This document shows, in pieces, positions 9,115 to 17,829 of a DNA stretch of 64,000 nucleotides. The stretch lies in assembly GCA_903834185.1 (NCBI GenBank), contig CAILHX010000039.1:1-64000 (forward strand), given 5' to 3'. Source of the DNA: an uncultured Methylophilaceae bacterium. Lineage in GTDB: Bacteria; Pseudomonadota; Gammaproteobacteria; Burkholderiales; Methylophilaceae. The translations under genes were made by a program, and so were the position numbers. Within the stretch, counting starts at the first letter, position 1. Each line of letters begins with the position of its first letter. The notes below the pieces were generated by a model that was given only the letters and a program-made list of their open reading frames with translations, did not search any database and was not told the origin of the DNA.

Positions 9115-9948
9115 TCAGGTCTTTTTGGCAGCTTCGTAAAGCGGGGTCACCACCGGCAGCAGGCGGCGCATGTCGGCGATGCGCTTGGCATCCGTGGGGT
9201 GGGTGCTGAGATATTCAGGTGGTTTTTTACCGCCGGATTTTGCCATCTTTTCCCACAGGCTGATTGCAGCCTCAGGGTTGTAACCGGCACGCGCGGCAAG
9301 TTCCAGGCCTATCTCATCGGCTTCCTGTTCATCCACACGGCTGTGCGGCAACGTAAAGAACACGGCGCTACCCAGTGTTGCGCCTTCCATGAGCGCGCCT
9401 GCATTATTCTGCGTATTCTTGTTGGTGGCGAGCGCCGCCGCCAGACCGAGCAGCCCGACTTGCGTCATCAGTTGTTCCGATTGTTGCTCGCGTCCATGTT
9501 CACGCAGCGCGTGCGACATCTCATGCCCCATCACTGCCGCCAGTTCGTCGTCGGAGACCTTGAGCTGGTCGATCAGGCCGGTATACACCATGATCTTGCC
9601 GCCGGGCATGCAGTAGGCGTTAATCTCCTTGCTTTGCTGCACATTCACTTCCCACTTCCAGTTGAGCGCGTCAGGGCGGAACACCGGCGTCTGCGCGATC
9701 AGCCGCTGGGCGATGGCACGCACGCGCTCGGTCTGTTGCGGGTCGGGATTGAGCTGGCTCTTCTTTTCAGCTTCCTGCAACGTGGACACATAACTCTTGG
9801 CTGCTATACCCTCCAGTTGCTTGGAGGAAATGAAGCTAAGCGCATATTGTTTGCGTTGCACGCCAACCGCACCGGCGTTTGTGGTTTTGATCTGTGTGCA
9901 GCTTGCCAGAAGTGATGCAGCAAGCAGTGTGATGAGTATATTTTTCAT
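9115..9948 (-). CDS. M48-family metalloprotease lipoprotein
   Basis: A 277-residue secreted zinc protease of the M48 family, LoiP/Oma1-like. The start at 9948 is chosen because it gives a clean lipoprotein signal (MKNILITLLAASLLASC); the open frame extends upstream but encodes no plausible leader. The zinc site is HExxH in MGHEMSHALREH near residue 130, with the downstream glutamate in EADEIGLELAARAGYNP. The protein should be anchored in the periplasm by the lipidated cysteine, probably in the outer membrane, and act in envelope protein quality control. The last part (STHPTDAKRIADMRRLLP) is the standard family end. Confidence 0.88.
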   Translation of the reverse strand: MKNILITLLAASLLASCTQIKTTNAGAVGVQRKQYALSFISSKQLEGIAAKSYVSTLQEAEKKSQLNPDPQQTERVRAIAQRLIAQTPVFRPDALNWKWEVNVQQSKEINAYCMPGGKIMVYTGLIDQLKVSDDELAAVMGHEMSHALREHGREQQSEQLMTQVGLLGLAAALATNKNTQNNAGALMEGATLGSAVFFTLPHSRVDEQEADEIGLELAARAGYNPEAAISLWEKMAKSGGKKPPEYLSTHPTDAKRIADMRRLLPVVTPLYEAAKKT

Positions 9949-10082
9949 TGACTGTTTTGCAGCTTTAGAAGCGCATTCCTTGGTCAGCAGGGTTGAATTT
10001 GGCGTGTTGTACGGTTTAACGCTTGTTGCGGGCAAACGGTTGAACCGCTGTTGAAAAAAAACAGTACAACCCGGATAGACGA

Positions 10083-11969
10083 TTATATGCTGACTTGAGT
10101 ACCGAGTTCTACTACGCGATTGGGGGGGAGCTTGAAATAATTGGAGATGGTATCGGCATTGCGGAACATGGTGATAAAGAGCTTTTCGCGCCACACGGCC
10201 ATTTCACAGTCCATGGTCGGGATCAAGGTCTCTTTGCCTACGAAAAACGAGGTATCCATCATATCCATTTGCAGGCGCTTGATGGCGCAGGCTTCCAGAT
10301 CACGGGGCAGGTCGGGTTCGTCACTGAAGCCGTAATTGATGGTCACGCGATAAAAGCCGTATTTCAAGGTTTCCACATGGATGCGCTCTTCGGGCGGCAT
10401 GCGCGGAACCTGATGGAATTGCACAGTGGCAATGACCACTTGTTCATGCAGCACTTTATTGTGCTTCAGATTGTGTAGCAGGGAGTGTGGCACACCGTTG
10501 GGGTTGGGCGTCATGAATACCGCAGTACCCTGAACGCGGGTGGGCGGGTGCGCCCCCATGGCTTCAACGAACATATCCAGCGCCATGGCTTCGCTTTCGA
10601 GTTTTTTGTGCAGCATGGAGCGGCCGCGTTTCCACGTGGTCATCAGGGTAAAGGTGACAATGACGATGAGGATGGGTGCCCAGCCGCCATCGAATATCTT
10701 GAGCAGGTTGGCACTGAAGAAAGCCAGATCTATGAACAGGAATACCGCTGTCAGCGCAATGGTACGTGCCCAGTTCCAGCCCCACAGATTATGGAACACC
10801 AGCGCGGACAATACGGTGGTGATGGCCATATTGCCGGTCACGGCTATACCGTAAGCCGCCGCCAGATTGGTGGAAGAACCGAACCCGATCACCAGTGCCA
10901 TCACCGCTACCATCAAGCCCCAATTAATGCGCGGCAGATAGATCTGGCCTTCCTGGCTATCCGATGTGTGCTGCACCAGCATGCGAGGCAGATAGCCCAG
11001 TTGCAATGCCTGGCGCGACATAGAGAACGCCCCAGAGATCACCGCTTGCGAAGCGATCACCGTGGCCAGTGTTGCCAGAATGACCAGAGGAGGCAGTGAC
11101 CAGGCAGGTGCCATCAGGTAGAACGAATTCTGCATGGCAGCCGGGTTGTGCAGAATGAGTGCACCTTGCCCGAAGTAATTCAGCACCAGTGCAGGCAGTA
11201 CCACGGTATACCACGCGATACGGATGGGGATGCGTCCGAAATGTCCCATGTCTGCATACAGTGCTTCACCGCCGGTCACGGCCAGTACCACGGCACCCAG
11301 CGAGATGAATGCGAGCTTGCCGTTGCTCATGAAGAAATGCAATCCATACATCGGATTGAAGGCATGCAGCACACTGGTATCCTGAATGATGTTATGTACA
11401 CCCAGGATGGCCAGAGTGGCGAACCAGACCAGCATGATAGGCCCGAACATCCTGCCCATGGTGCCGGTGCCGTGGCGCTGGCTCCAGAACAGGGTCAGCA
11501 GTACGATCAAGGTAATAGGAATCACCAGATGAGACAACATGGGCGCCGCCACTTCCAAGCCTTCAACCGCTGATAACACCGAAATGGCCGGAGTGATCAT
11601 GCCGTCGGCATAGAACATGCAGGCTCCCAGAATGCCGACCAGCATAATGAAATAAAGCCTGCGCGGGTTATGGGTGGATTGTTGCGAGGCCAGTGCGATC
11701 AGGGCCATGATGCCGCCTTCGCCGCGGTTATCGGCACGCATGACGAAAGTCACGTATTTCACCGTCACCACCATGATCAGCGACCACAGAATCAGCGACA
11801 GGATGCCCAGCACATTGGCGGTGCTTACCGGTACCGGGTGATGTGCTCCGGCAAACACTTCATGCATCGTGTACAGCGGGCTGGTGCCGATGTCGCCATA
11901 CACTACCCCAAGCGCCGCCATGGATAACGCTGTCACGTGGGCTTTAGACTTCGATACTGAAGCTTGCAT
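10083..11969 (-). CDS. kup: Low-affinity potassium transporter Kup
   Basis: A 628-residue K+:H+ symporter of the KUP/HAK family. The signature GVVYGDIGTSPLYT lies at the first membrane segment, with VMRADNRGEGGIMALIALA after it; about 12 membrane segments run to residue 450, and a 170-residue cytoplasmic tail follows, as in E. coli Kup (622). I start at 11969 (MQASVSKSKAHV), leaving 18 residues before the signature as in relatives; the open frame reaches 12014 but neither start has a clear ribosome binding site. The last residues VVELGTQVSI are the typical end. It lies downstream of xseA on the same strand, 94 bases away. Confidence 0.95.
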   Translation of the reverse strand: MQASVSKSKAHVTALSMAALGVVYGDIGTSPLYTMHEVFAGAHHPVPVSTANVLGILSLILWSLIMVVTVKYVTFVMRADNRGEGGIMALIALASQQSTHNPRRLYFIMLVGILGACMFYADGMITPAISVLSAVEGLEVAAPMLSHLVIPITLIVLLTLFWSQRHGTGTMGRMFGPIMLVWFATLAILGVHNIIQDTSVLHAFNPMYGLHFFMSNGKLAFISLGAVVLAVTGGEALYADMGHFGRIPIRIAWYTVVLPALVLNYFGQGALILHNPAAMQNSFYLMAPAWSLPPLVILATLATVIASQAVISGAFSMSRQALQLGYLPRMLVQHTSDSQEGQIYLPRINWGLMVAVMALVIGFGSSTNLAAAYGIAVTGNMAITTVLSALVFHNLWGWNWARTIALTAVFLFIDLAFFSANLLKIFDGGWAPILIVIVTFTLMTTWKRGRSMLHKKLESEAMALDMFVEAMGAHPPTRVQGTAVFMTPNPNGVPHSLLHNLKHNKVLHEQVVIATVQFHQVPRMPPEERIHVETLKYGFYRVTINYGFSDEPDLPRDLEACAIKRLQMDMMDTSFFVGKETLIPTMDCEMAVWREKLFITMFRNADTISNYFKLPPNRVVELGTQVSI

Positions 11970-12063
11970 GAATAGCCAGAGAAACGAAAGGGCACATTCT
12001 ACGAGTGTTAACATAGCAGTGCAAAAGTATTTTCAATATTTTTTTGACTGTTCTTTTACAGCT

Positions 12064-13290
12064 TTAGTTGCGATCAGCTTGCGTTTTCAGCTGTGTCACA
12101 GTCGCCTCAGCCCCGCCTTGAGCGAAGCTGATCCTGACCTTCTCCCCGCTTTGCAACTGGCTCTGGCTGAGGATGATGGTGCCTGCCTCGTTTTGCACCA
12201 TGCTGTAGCCGCGCTTCAGTACCTGTTGCGGTGCCAGGTGTTCCAGATTCTGCGACAGCCGGTGCAATTGCGTCTGACGCAACAATAACTGATTCGTCAT
12301 GCTGTTTTGCAAGCGCATCTGCAGATTGCCGAGAGCGGTCTGACGTTGCCGGATACGCTCACCGGGGTGGATCAGCCGGTGAGCCAGTATATCCAGCCGC
12401 TGCATGCGGTGCTGCAGGCCGAAACTCATCTGGCGGTTCAGTCTGTGCACGGTCTGGCTAAGCTTTTGCAACAATGTCGCCCGGTCCGGGCTCACCAGTT
12501 CCGCAGCGGCGGTAGGCGTAGGCGCACGGCGGTCTGCAGCAAAGTCGGCGATGGTGAAGTCGGTCTCATGGCCGACGCCTGACACCACCGGCATGCTGCA
12601 AGCAGCAATGGCGCGGGCGACCATCTCCTCGTTGAAGCTCCACAGGTCTTCCATGCTGCCGCCACCACGGCACACGATCAGCACATCACACTCAGCACGC
12701 TGGCTGGCACTGTTGATGGCGCGGGCGATAGTCTCAGCCGAGCCTTTGCCCTGCACCGCGGTGGGATAGATGATGACGGGAATGCCCGGCATGCGGCGTT
12801 TGAGGGTAGTCAGTACATCTCGCAGCGCGGCGGCATCCGGCGAAGTGACGATACCGATCTGTTTGGGGAATATGGGTAAGGGCCGTTTCTTTTCCGGCGC
12901 GAAAAGGCCTTCCAGCTCCAGCTTCTGTTTCAGCTTCTCGAATGCTTCGAACAACGCCCCCAACCCGGCGCGTTGCAGTGATTCGATAGTGAGCTGGAAT
13001 TCTCCGCGTGCTTCATACAAGGACACCAAGGCGCGCGCTTCCACCTTGTCGCCTTCTCTCGGCACCCAGTCCAGCGCGGCATTGCGGTTGCGGAACATCA
13101 CGCAGCGTACCTGTGCCGCCCCGTCTTTCAGCGAGAAATACCAGTGCCCGGAAGCGGCACGGGTGAGGTTGGAGATCTCCCCAGCCACCCACAACAGCGG
13201 TAGAGCCCCTTCCAGCAACTCGCGCACCATGCGGTTGAGTTGCGTTACTGTGAATACTTGAGGTGTTGGTTTGAATAGATCATCAGCCAT
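12064..13290 (-). CDS. xseA: Exodeoxyribonuclease VII large subunit
   Basis: A 408-residue XseA. The N-terminal OB-fold (FTVTQLNRMVRELLEG, VAGEISNLTRAASGHWYFSLKD) binds single-stranded DNA, and the catalytic core contains GIVTSPDAAALRDVLTTLKRR and CRGGGSMEDLWSFNEE plus VGHETDFTIADFAADRRAPTP (quoted here as adjoining motifs). A coiled-coil region with many Arg/Gln (about 280-370) precedes the C-terminal GYSMV segment. With XseB it degrades single-stranded DNA into short oligonucleotides. The start at 13290 gives MADDLFKPTPQVF; the longer frame to 13404 runs through a palindromic repeat and is not credible. The small subunit gene is not in the window. Confidence 0.95.
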   Translation of the reverse strand: MADDLFKPTPQVFTVTQLNRMVRELLEGALPLLWVAGEISNLTRAASGHWYFSLKDGAAQVRCVMFRNRNAALDWVPREGDKVEARALVSLYEARGEFQLTIESLQRAGLGALFEAFEKLKQKLELEGLFAPEKKRPLPIFPKQIGIVTSPDAAALRDVLTTLKRRMPGIPVIIYPTAVQGKGSAETIARAINSASQRAECDVLIVCRGGGSMEDLWSFNEEMVARAIAACSMPVVSGVGHETDFTIADFAADRRAPTPTAAAELVSPDRATLLQKLSQTVHRLNRQMSFGLQHRMQRLDILAHRLIHPGERIRQRQTALGNLQMRLQNSMTNQLLLRQTQLHRLSQNLEHLAPQQVLKRGYSMVQNEAGTIILSQSQLQSGEKVRISFAQGGAEATVTQLKTQADRN

Positions 13291-13311
13291 AATCCCATTG
13301 TAGCCCAACTT

Positions 13312-13350
13312 CACTCCCTCTCCCCTGATGGGAGAGGCAGGGGTGAGGGG
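13312..13350 (-). repeat. Palindromic CCCTCACCC repeat, copy 1
   Basis: An inverted copy of the palindrome family seen at 17,232, 17,398 and 17,789. CCCTCTCCC (13316-13324) faces GGGAGAGG (13330-13337), followed by AGGGGTGAGGGG. It fills most of the divergent gap between xseA and ybiB. In the orientation used for the other copies it reads on the minus strand. Confidence 0.8.
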
Positions 13351-13391
13351 CGCTGAGGGAGAATCCAGCGCGATTACGCTACAATCCCCAT

Positions 13392-14321
13392 ATGGACTAC
13401 ACACAGATCATCAAAGAGATCGGACGCGGCAAGGACGGCGCCGGAGACATCGACCAGGCCGTGGCCTACGAGCTTTACGGCAACATGCTGGACGGCAAAG
13501 TGCCGGATTTCGAATTGGGCGCGATGCTGGTCGCGTTCCGCATCAAGGCCGAATCCGAAGCCGAGATGCAGGGTTTCTATCAGGCCATGGACGAGCGCGT
13601 GATGAAACTGCAAGCGCCCGCAGGCAAACCGCTGCCGGTGGTCATCTCCACCTATAACGGCGCACGGCGGCAGGCCAACCTGACACCGCTGCTGGCCCTG
13701 CTGCTGGCAAAAGAAGGCGTGCCGGTACTGGTGCATGGCGTGACCAAAGACTCCAAACGCGTCACCAGCGCCGAAGTGTTCCGCGAACTTGGCGTTCCGT
13801 GGACGGTAAGCCAGGCAGAAGCGCAACAAAGATTGAATGACGGCCTGCCACTGTTCATGCCCATCGCCGCCTTGTCGCTGAAGCTGGATCAACTGCTGGA
13901 GCTGAGATGGCGGCTGGGTGTACGCAACAGTACCCACACACTGGCCAAGCTGGCTGACCCGTTTAGCGGGCAGTCATTCCGCATCGTCAGCGTCACCCAT
14001 CCCGATTACATCAGCCGCATGGGCGCGTTCTTCATCAACAGCGGGACTAAAGGCATGTTGCTGCGCGGCACCGAAGGCGAGGTCTACGCCAACCCCAAGC
14101 GCCTGCCGCGCATGGAGATCTTCGGTGAAGGCATGGTGCAACAAGTGATCGAGGCGCAGGAAGGCAGTGTCAGTGCCATTCCGCAACTGCCAGCGTCTAT
14201 GGATGCGGTGACTACGGCGCGTTGGATCGAACAGGCGATGGCGGGAGAGGTCGCAGTACCCGAACCCATCCTGATCCAACTCAAGTGCTGCGTGCAGGCT
14301 GCCGGGTTTGAAGGTTTGTAA
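13392..14321 (+). CDS. ybiB: YbiB-like DNA-binding protein (anthranilate phosphoribosyltransferase fold)
   Basis: 309 residues with the two-domain fold of anthranilate phosphoribosyltransferase: a helical N-terminal domain (DYTQIIKEIGRGKDGA, ELGAMLVAFRIKAESEAEM) and a larger alpha/beta domain (PVVISTYNGARRQANLTPLL is near the start). The normal phosphoribosyl pyrophosphate-binding GTGGD motif is replaced by STYNGARRQ, which is the hallmark of the YbiB (TrpD2) group. In E. coli YbiB is reported to bind nucleic acid and to lie in the LexA-linked DNA damage response; it does not act in tryptophan synthesis. It is transcribed divergently from xseA, also a DNA metabolism gene, across the palindromic repeat. 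Confidence 0.88.
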   Translation: MDYTQIIKEIGRGKDGAGDIDQAVAYELYGNMLDGKVPDFELGAMLVAFRIKAESEAEMQGFYQAMDERVMKLQAPAGKPLPVVISTYNGARRQANLTPLLALLLAKEGVPVLVHGVTKDSKRVTSAEVFRELGVPWTVSQAEAQQRLNDGLPLFMPIAALSLKLDQLLELRWRLGVRNSTHTLAKLADPFSGQSFRIVSVTHPDYISRMGAFFINSGTKGMLLRGTEGEVYANPKRLPRMEIFGEGMVQQVIEAQEGSVSAIPQLPASMDAVTTARWIEQAMAGEVAVPEPILIQLKCCVQAAGFEGL

Positions 14322-14341
14322 AGCCCAGAACGTCTGTAGAA

Positions 14342-15712
14342 CTATTCAGGCTCGAACCAGCTTAATTTCTCTCTCAGTTTCACCACTTCGCCGACGATGG
14401 TGATGGTCGGTGCCTTGAAACCGGCCTGCGCTACTTTTTCTGCCAGATCATTCAGTGTCGCCACCATCACGCGCTGATGGCGCGTGGTGCCTTGCTGTAC
14501 GACGGCGGCAGGCCAGTCGGCAGGCAGGCCGTGAGCAATCAGTTGGCGGCAGATCTCGGCCAGTCCGGTCAAGCCCATATAGATCACCACTGTTTGTTGC
14601 GGGCGGGTGAGGGCGACCCAGTCCAGGTCTATGTTATCGTCGCGCAAATGGCCGGTAGTAAACACCACCGACTGCGCATAATCTCTATGCGTGAGCGGAA
14701 TGCCCGCATAACTGGCGACGCCGTTAGCGGCAGAGACGCCCGGCACTACCTGGAACGGGATGTTGTTCTCGGCCAGTTTTTCGATCTCTTCGCCGCCGCG
14801 CCCGAAAATGAACGGGTCGCCGCCTTTCAGGCGCAACACGCGTTTGCCCTGTAGCGCCAGCCTCACCAATAAGTCGTTGATGCCTTCCTGCGGCATGGTG
14901 TGGTCGGCGCGTTGCTTGCCGACGTAGATGCGCTCGGCATCGCGCCTTACCAGTTCCATCACGCCATCGGATACCAGATTGTCGTGTAGCACCACGTCGG
15001 CTTTCTGCATCAGCCGCAAGGCGCGGAAAGTGAGCAGATCGGGGTCGCCCGGCCCGGCACCGACCAGATACACCTCACCGCCAGCGGGAGTACTGCTCTG
15101 GTCTATCGCCTGTTGCAGGCGCTGCATGGCATGCTCCTCACGCCCCGCCAGCATGTCTTCACCGATGGCACCTTCGAACACATTCTCCCAGAACGCCCGG
15201 CGCGGAAGTCCTTCACCCAGCTTTTGTTTGACCTGATCACGGAATTTTCCCGCCAGTGCCGCCAGCCTGCCGTATCCGGCAGGGATCAGGGTTTCCAGAC
15301 GGGCGCGTAGCAGCCGTGCCAGTACCGGTGCAGCACCGCCACTGGAGACAGCGATGATGATGGGGGCGCGGTCTATGATGGAGGGCATGACGAAGCTGCA
15401 CAATGCAGGGGTATCCACCACGTTGACCGGTATGCCGCGTGCCGTGGCAGCGGCATGCACCGCGAGGTTGACGGCATGATCGTCGGTGGCTGCAATGACG
15501 AGCTTGGCGCCATCCAGCAATGTATCGTCAAAGCGACGGGCGATATGCTGGATAGTCGCCTGTTGCAAAGCGCCGCATATCTCTGGTGCGACCACGGTGA
15601 CTTTCGCTCCTGCTTTCAGCAACAAGGTCACCTTTCGCGCAGCCACTTCACCGCCACCTACGACAACGCAGGACTGCTGACGAATATTGAGGAAGATGGG
15701 CAAGAAATCCAT
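14342..15712 (-). CDS. cysG: Siroheme synthase CysG
   Basis: A 456-residue trifunctional enzyme (E. coli 457). The N-terminal half (1-215) is the precorrin-2 dehydrogenase/sirohydrochlorin ferrochelatase, starting [20 protein letters not shown] with the NAD-binding glycine motif. The C-terminal half (about 215-456) is the SAM uroporphyrinogen-III methyltransferase, with [20 protein letters not shown] and [17 protein letters not shown]. The product siroheme is the cofactor of sulfite and nitrite reductases. The start at 15712 matches the family and is preferred over the open frame to 15766. It is divergent from dsbB-cysM, so this is a small sulfur-assimilation neighbourhood. Confidence 0.96.
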   Translation of the reverse strand: MDFLPIFLNIRQQSCVVVGGGEVAARKVTLLLKAGAKVTVVAPEICGALQQATIQHIARRFDDTLLDGAKLVIAATDDHAVNLAVHAAATARGIPVNVVDTPALCSFVMPSIIDRAPIIIAVSSGGAAPVLARLLRARLETLIPAGYGRLAALAGKFRDQVKQKLGEGLPRRAFWENVFEGAIGEDMLAGREEHAMQRLQQAIDQSSTPAGGEVYLVGAGPGDPDLLTFRALRLMQKADVVLHDNLVSDGVMELVRRDAERIYVGKQRADHTMPQEGINDLLVRLALQGKRVLRLKGGDPFIFGRGGEEIEKLAENNIPFQVVPGVSAANGVASYAGIPLTHRDYAQSVVFTTGHLRDDNIDLDWVALTRPQQTVVIYMGLTGLAEICRQLIAHGLPADWPAAVVQQGTTRHQRVMVATLNDLAEKVAQAGFKAPTITIVGEVVKLREKLSWFEPE

Positions 15713-15760
15713 GTCATCTATTATACTAGGGCATATCGGTTCTTTGAGCGCATTGCTGCG

Positions 15761-15790
15761 TTGCACTGCATCTCAAATAACCAATATGCT
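15761..15790 (+). promoter_or_regulatory. Candidate sigma-70 promoter for dsbB-cysM
   Basis: TTGCAC (15761-15766) and TATGCT (15785-15790) are separated by 18 bases, 41 bases before the dsbB start. The gap is divergent with cysG, so regulation may be shared. Box similarity alone supports this call. Confidence 0.35.
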
Positions 15791-15830
15791 TACGGGTCTT
15801 TGTTAATTTTTTTGTCATAGAAAGTTAGCT

Positions 15831-16331
15831 ATGCTGAATCGCGTTTTATGGGGTCGTACCGGTTATTTTCTTGGTTTTGCTGCCAGTTTCGGCCTGGTGG
15901 GCGTGGCGCTGTTGATTCAGACCAGATACCATCTGGAACCCTGCCCCTTATGCATCTCGCAACGTATCGCCATGATGGCGCTAGGCGTGGTATTCCTGTT
16001 GGGTGCAATTCATAATCCTAAACGTGCACTGGTGCGCTATGTACACGCGGCTTTGCAGGTACTCGCAGCGCTGGCAGGCGCGGCCATCGCGCTGCGCCAC
16101 ATCTGGATACAGGCCAATCCGGATAAAGTGATGAGCGAGTGCGGTGCCGGGTTCGACTACATGGTGCGTACCTTTCCTGCCAGCCGTACCATAGAGCTGA
16201 TATTCAAGGGCACGGGCGAATGCGCGACCATAGACTGGACTTTTCTCGGCCTGACCATCCCGCAGATGTCGCTGGCAGCCTTTATCGTGATGGCGCTGTA
16301 CGCGCTGTGGCTGGCGATGCTGAAGAAGTAA
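15831..16331 (+). CDS. dsbB: Disulfide bond formation protein DsbB
   Basis: A 166-residue inner-membrane protein with four membrane segments. It reoxidises periplasmic DsbA and passes the electrons to quinone. The first periplasmic loop has the redox pair CPLC (in EPCPLCISQRIAMM, about residue 38-41) and the second loop the pair in SECGAGFDY and GTGECATIDW. The membrane segments are at about 12-30, 45-60, 67-85 and 145-163. Only one base separates its stop codon from the cysM start, so the two are surely cotranscribed. Confidence 0.95.
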   Translation: MLNRVLWGRTGYFLGFAASFGLVGVALLIQTRYHLEPCPLCISQRIAMMALGVVFLLGAIHNPKRALVRYVHAALQVLAALAGAAIALRHIWIQANPDKVMSECGAGFDYMVRTFPASRTIELIFKGTGECATIDWTFLGLTIPQMSLAAFIVMALYALWLAMLKK

Positions 16332-16332
16332 T

Positions 16333-17229
16333 ATGGCCGACCAATATAAAACCATTGCCGATTTTATCGGCAATACCCCGCTAGTAAAACTGCAACGCAT
16401 TCCTGGCACCACCACCAACACCTTACTGGTGAAACTGGAAGGCAATAATCCTGCGGGTTCGGTGAAAGACCGTCCGGCGCTGTCCATGATCCAGCATGCA
16501 CAAGCACGCGGGGACATCCGGCCCGGCGATACCCTGATCGAAGCCACGAGCGGCAATACCGGCATCGCGCTGGCGATGGCGGCTGCCATCATGGGTTACA
16601 GGATGATACTGGTGATGCCGGAAAATCAATCGGTAGAGCGCATCCAGACCATGAAGGCGTTTGGCGCGGATCTGGTGCTTACCTCCAGAGAAGGCAGCAT
16701 GGAAGCGGCACGCGACATCGCCATCCGTATGAGTGACGAAGGCAAGGGCAAGATACTCGACCAGTTCGCGAATCCGGACAATCCGCTGGCGCACTATGCA
16801 GGCACCGGCCCCGAGATCTGGCGCGACACACATGGCAAGGTCACACATTTCGTCAGCAGCATGGGTACCACCGGTACCATCATGGGCACCTCGCGCTATC
16901 TGAAAGAGCAAAATCCAGACATCCGCATCATAGGCGTGCAACCGCAGGACGGCGCGCAGATCGCCGGTATCCGCAAGTGGCCGAAAGAGTACCTGCCCGG
17001 TATCTGCGACTTCTCGCGTATAGACCAGGTACTGGAAGTCAGCCAGAACGATGCAGAAAACATGACGCGCCGCCTGGCACGGGAAGAAGGTATTTTCGCC
17101 GGAATATCTTCGGGTGGCGCGTTATATGCAGCACTGGAATTAAGCAAAATTCTGGACAACGCAGTGATCGTCTCTATCGTTTGCGATCGAGGCGACCGTT
17201 ATTTATCCACAGGGGTGTTTCCCGAATAA
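16333..17229 (+). CDS. cysM: Cysteine synthase B
   Basis: 298 residues; a PLP-dependent O-acetylserine sulfhydrylase of the CysM type. The PLP lysine lies in NPAGSVKDRPALSM near residue 41, and the substrate loop is EATSGNTGIALAMAAA. CysM is chosen over CysK because of the short length, the NPAGSVKDR sequence and the ending ICDRGDRYLSTGVF. It makes cysteine from O-acetylserine with sulfide or thiosulfate. It is the second gene after dsbB; a palindromic repeat begins two bases after its stop codon, so transcription may end or be processed there. Confidence 0.93.
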   Translation: MADQYKTIADFIGNTPLVKLQRIPGTTTNTLLVKLEGNNPAGSVKDRPALSMIQHAQARGDIRPGDTLIEATSGNTGIALAMAAAIMGYRMILVMPENQSVERIQTMKAFGADLVLTSREGSMEAARDIAIRMSDEGKGKILDQFANPDNPLAHYAGTGPEIWRDTHGKVTHFVSSMGTTGTIMGTSRYLKEQNPDIRIIGVQPQDGAQIAGIRKWPKEYLPGICDFSRIDQVLEVSQNDAENMTRRLAREEGIFAGISSGGALYAALELSKILDNAVIVSIVCDRGDRYLSTGVFPE

Positions 17230-17231
17230 TA

Positions 17232-17270
17232 CCCCTCACCCTGCCCCTCTCCCACAAGGGGAGAGGGGAC
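17232..17270 (+). repeat. Palindromic CCCTCACCC repeat, copy 2
   Basis: CCCCTCACCCTGCCCCTCTC begins the unit; CCCCTCTCCC faces GGGGAGAGGGG across ACAA. It immediately follows cysM. With the CATCTGTG repeats and the following 80 bases it forms a decayed duplicate of the stretch at 17,789-17,950. Confidence 0.85.
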
Positions 17271-17289
17271 GAAAAGCCTGGAGGGATTT

Positions 17290-17324
17290 ATGTTCATCTG
17301 TGTTTATCAGTGTTCATCTGTGGC
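17290..17324 (+). repeat. CATCTGTG repeat, copy 1
   Basis: Two copies of GTTCATCTGTG (17292-17302 and 17312-17322) separated by TTTATCA-like sequence and ending GGCCAAT. Other copies are at 17,855, 30,221 (inverted) and 30,298. Confidence 0.8.
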
Positions 17325-17397
17325 CAATATAGCTTTTGCTGTTACCTTGCCCATGCCCCAGCTTCGCCGTCAGCAACTTGAATATCAGCAGCAACAT

Positions 17398-17436
17398 TCC
17401 CTCCCCCCTCGTGGGAGAGGGCTAGGGTGAGGGGGA
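17398..17436 (-). repeat. Palindromic CCCTCACCC repeat, copy 3 (left inverted end)
   Basis: Copy in reverse orientation just before the DUF559 gene; its complement reads CCCCTCACCCTAGCCCTCTC and so on, nearly the same as copy 4 (17,789-17,825). Copies 3 and 4 are therefore inverted repeats of about 36 bases that bracket the gene. Confidence 0.85.
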
Positions 17437-17448
17437 GAGAGGAAAAGC

Positions 17449-17829
17449 ATGTCCTGCGCCAGCCACCTGTGCACCAACCAAACCGATGCTGAAAAGCATC
17501 TGTGGTATCAATTGCGCAATCGCCAGCTTGCCGGGTTCAAATTCCGCCGCCAGTTTCCTCTCTCGCCTTATATCGTCGATTTCGCTTGCCTGGAGTGCCG
17601 CTTGATCATTGAGGTGGATGGCGGTCAGCATGCGAATGAAGTGATTTATGATACGGAGCGCAGTGAACATTTCCTTAAACAAGGGTATCGGGTGCTCAGA
17701 TTCTGGAATAACGAGGTGTTGGCGAATCTGGAAGGGGTGTTGGAGGGGATTTTGCAGGAGTTGAATGCTACTACTACCCTTAATACTACCCCTCACCCTA
17801 GCCCTCTCCCACAAGGGGAGAGGGGATGA
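17449..17829 (+). CDS. DUF559 endonuclease-like protein in a repeat-flanked cassette
   Basis: A 126-residue protein of the DUF559 family, relatives of Vsr-type PD-(D/E)XK nucleases. The probable catalytic residues are in VDFACLECRLIIEVDGGQH (Asp near 45, then Glu-x-Asp, and His), after the conserved AEKHLWYQLRNRQLAGFKFR and before GYRVLRFWNNEVL; the enzyme core is complete. The last 18 residues (TTPHPSPLPQGERG) are translated from palindromic repeat copy 4 and are not part of the fold. The gene lies between inverted copies of that repeat and its stop overlaps the start of the next gene by ATGA. Nuclease activity is inferred from the family; no methylase partner is near, so a restriction role is unlikely. 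Confidence 0.85.
   Translation: MSCASHLCTNQTDAEKHLWYQLRNRQLAGFKFRRQFPLSPYIVDFACLECRLIIEVDGGQHANEVIYDTERSEHFLKQGYRVLRFWNNEVLANLEGVLEGILQELNATTTLNTTPHPSPLPQGERG
17789..17825 (+). repeat. Palindromic CCCTCACCC repeat, copy 4 (right inverted end)
   Basis: CCCTCTCCC faces GGGGAGAGGGG across ACAA. It lies inside the 3' end of the DUF559 frame and ends one base before the ATG of the next gene. Confidence 0.85.
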
